Assembly (NCBI RefSeq): GCF_022538115.1
Contig: NZ_JAKZAL010000011.1
Span: 116,713 to 180,712 of the forward strand
DNA from: Cognataquiflexum rubidum
GTDB lineage: Bacteria; Bacteroidota; Bacteroidia; Cytophagales; Cyclobacteriaceae
Length of the DNA stretch: 64,000 nucleotides
Reading direction: 5' to 3'
The notes beneath the pieces are model-generated. The model saw only the letters and a program-made list of their open reading frames with translations, ran no database searches and was not told the origin of the DNA. Shown piece by piece: positions 64,000 through 64,000 of this stretch. The translations under genes were made by a program, and so were the position numbers. Every line of letters starts with the position of its first letter. The first letter of the stretch is position 1.

Positions 64000-64000
64000 C

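Larger units (their letters stand above)
63550..64000 (+). repeat. Tandem array of a 190 bp unit (tRNA-like gene plus 120 bp spacer)
   Basis: The unit is a 70 bp tRNA-like gene plus a 120 bp spacer. The two spacers are about 90 percent alike; shared parts include TAAATCGTTCCTAA, TTGCACAGCTCAGAATTC, TTACTTTGTCTGTAAT and AAAGTTTTTACAAG. The sequence before copy 1 is unrelated, so the array starts with a gene and not with a spacer. Identical spacing and conserved spacers show recent tandem duplication. Confidence 0.9.

Noticed and set aside
63550..64000. CRISPR array (regular direct repeats)
   Set aside because: The units between the repeats are alike rather than unique, the repeat is 70 bp and folds as a tRNA, and no cas gene is near.

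Overview
The window reads as chromosome of an aerobic or microaerobic Bacteroidota, most likely class Cytophagia near Cyclobacteriaceae. Reasons: alternative complex III (actABCDEF) beside an aa3-type oxidase, a fused ccoN-ccoO gene, a GWxTD protein, a DUF2723 membrane protein, very large outer-membrane beta-barrels, promoters close to TTG/TAnnTTTG, and start regions without clear Shine-Dalgarno sequences. Species is inferred, not proven.

Layout. 1-2.4 kb: a GAF/PAS sensor protein cut by the window edge, divergent from a LytTR response regulator. 2.5-13.0 kb: a sulfur and thiol island, almost all on the minus strand: 1-Cys peroxiredoxin; an overlapping operon tsdA - OprD-like porin - thioredoxin-like protein; an MFS transporter plus acyl-ACP thioesterase pair; a second porin followed by two YeeE/YedE half-transporters; a persulfide dioxygenase-rhodanese; and thioredoxin. 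13.2-16.1 kb: a DUF2723 membrane protein. 16.1-17.7 kb: no convincing gene, but a duplicated terminator, a cluster of perfect small hairpins and three copies of a 270-370 bp structured repeat. 17.8-26.7 kb: an unknown secreted protein, an orphan antitoxin-like gene, a methyltransferase, GWxTD protein, rlmB, a large MscS channel, Hsp20 and a DegP/HtrA protease. 26.8-35.6 kb: the cbb3 oxidase locus, transcribed ccoI-ccoS-ccoNO-ccoQ-ccoP-ccoG-ccoH-TauE/SafE. 35.6-39.3 kb: a UspA-like protein, a DUF1080 protein, an AraC regulator and two SnoaL-like proteins. 39.3-46.7 kb: a 1162-residue outer-membrane protein and a 1240-residue NtrY-like histidine kinase. 46.7-63.2 kb: one long respiratory cluster on the minus strand, actA to actF, ctaC, ctaD, ctaA, ctaB, two subunit III genes and subunit IV, then a terminator, then sco and DUF420 genes. 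63.5-64.0 kb: three tandem copies, period exactly 190 bp, of a tRNA-Cys-like gene lacking U33, running to the window edge.

How the parts fit. Electrons from quinol pass through alternative complex III to the aa3 oxidase at high oxygen, or to the cbb3 oxidase at low oxygen. TsdA can feed thiosulfate electrons into the same cytochrome c pool, while the persulfide dioxygenase, YeeE-type transporters, thioredoxins and porins suggest uptake and oxidation of reduced sulfur. Near-identical Crp/Fnr-type palindromes (core TGA-N6-TCA) lie upstream of tsdA, the porin-yeeE operon, the persulfide dioxygenase, the cbb3 operon and the UspA-like gene. This suggests one regulator ties sulfur oxidation to oxygen limitation. 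The two least explained elements are the tRNA-Cys-like array at the right edge and the repeat island at 16-17.7 kb.
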